Source: Symbiodinium natans
Taxonomy: Eukaryota > Sar > Dinophyceae > Suessiales > Symbiodiniaceae
Assembly: GCA_905221605.1 (NCBI GenBank)
Contig: CAJNDS010000091.1
Location: forward strand, 203,981 to 267,980
DNA length: 64,000 bases
Direction of reading: 5' to 3'
Made by a program: the position numbers and the translations under genes. Below the pieces are notes generated by a model. That model did not search any database. It saw nothing but the letters and a program-made list of their open reading frames with translations, and was not told the DNA's origin. This document shows positions 63,966-64,000 of the stretch, piece after piece (positions within the stretch are counted from its first letter, which is position 1; each line of letters opens with the position of its first letter).

Positions 63966-64000
63966 TGGTATTTGGCGGGTGGGCTACTTTAGGGATCCTC

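Larger units (their letters stand above)
57685..64000. other. Telomere mosaic to the window end, no supported gene
   Basis: Tracts at 57748-57848 (CCCTAAG), 58231-58328, 58399-58505, 59694-59735, 61081-61140, 61439-61530, 62644-62701, 62796-62850, 63163-63250 and 63416-63450. G runs at 59860-59878 and 60031-60043. An ORF at 61720-61911 is hydrophobic but starts at TTG and was not recognised. Confidence 0.7.

Noticed and set aside
1-64000. A true chromosome end within the window
   Set aside because: Telomeric tracts are short, interrupted and in both orientations; none is terminal or extends to the window edge.

Overview
The window looks like nuclear DNA from a dinoflagellate, most likely a Symbiodiniaceae-type alga. 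This is an inference from three things: dense TTTAGGG/CCCTAAA telomere-type repeats scattered through the interior, a very large Ty1/copia polyprotein of the kind common in dinoflagellate genomes, and a near absence of ordinary intact genes. There is one 100-N assembly gap (12203-12302), flanked by a G run and a C run.

Layout. From 1 to about 35 kb and from about 44 kb to the end, the DNA is a mosaic. Short unique segments, usually 50-200 bp, are separated by tracts of telomere-type heptamers in either orientation, often degenerate or locally homogenised to variants (TTTCAGGG, TCTTGGG, TGTAGGG, AAACCCTC, CCCTAAG). Several unique segments read as short open protein-like fragments, as if pieces of exons had been captured between telomeric tracts. 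Two tracts have the G-strand-to-C-strand head-to-head arrangement expected of telomere fusions (25661-25761 and 61619-61671). Small non-autonomous elements are abundant: at least six families or singletons of short inverted-repeat elements, several present in three to five copies. One of them carries eight tandem 64-65 bp units.

The main coding feature is a copia-type LTR retrotransposon of 8576 bp at 35284-43859. It has two 149-bp LTRs that look identical, a 5-bp CTAAA duplication inside a telomeric tract, a primer-binding site and a polypurine tract. Its polyprotein has Gag, a zinc knuckle (last Cys replaced by Arg), aspartic protease, integrase, reverse transcriptase and RNase H. Between protease and integrase lies more than 1000 residues of accessory sequence. 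This includes a 2-oxoglutarate/Fe(II) dioxygenase-like domain (HxD...H...R) and, more tentatively, a degenerate methyltransferase-like domain. Despite the identical LTRs the copy is damaged: the SAP-like module lies in another frame and has a TAG, and integrase is frameshifted between its second Asp and its Glu.

Other coding remnants: the 3' end of a non-LTR retrotransposon with a restriction-like endonuclease domain (21591-22337, minus); a 317-bp insert with 17-bp flanking duplications that looks like a 5'-truncated retrocopy of an mRNA (20866-21182); a kelch-repeat gene relic (minus, 54455-55618) interrupted by a 401-bp inverted-repeat element; an unrecognised protein start on the minus strand (24930-25280) with a frameshifted continuation; and a frameshifted membrane-protein fragment (57268-57517). 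No convincing rRNA, tRNA, snRNA, spliced-leader gene or CRISPR array was seen. Identifications come from reading the sequence and memory of protein families; no database search was run.
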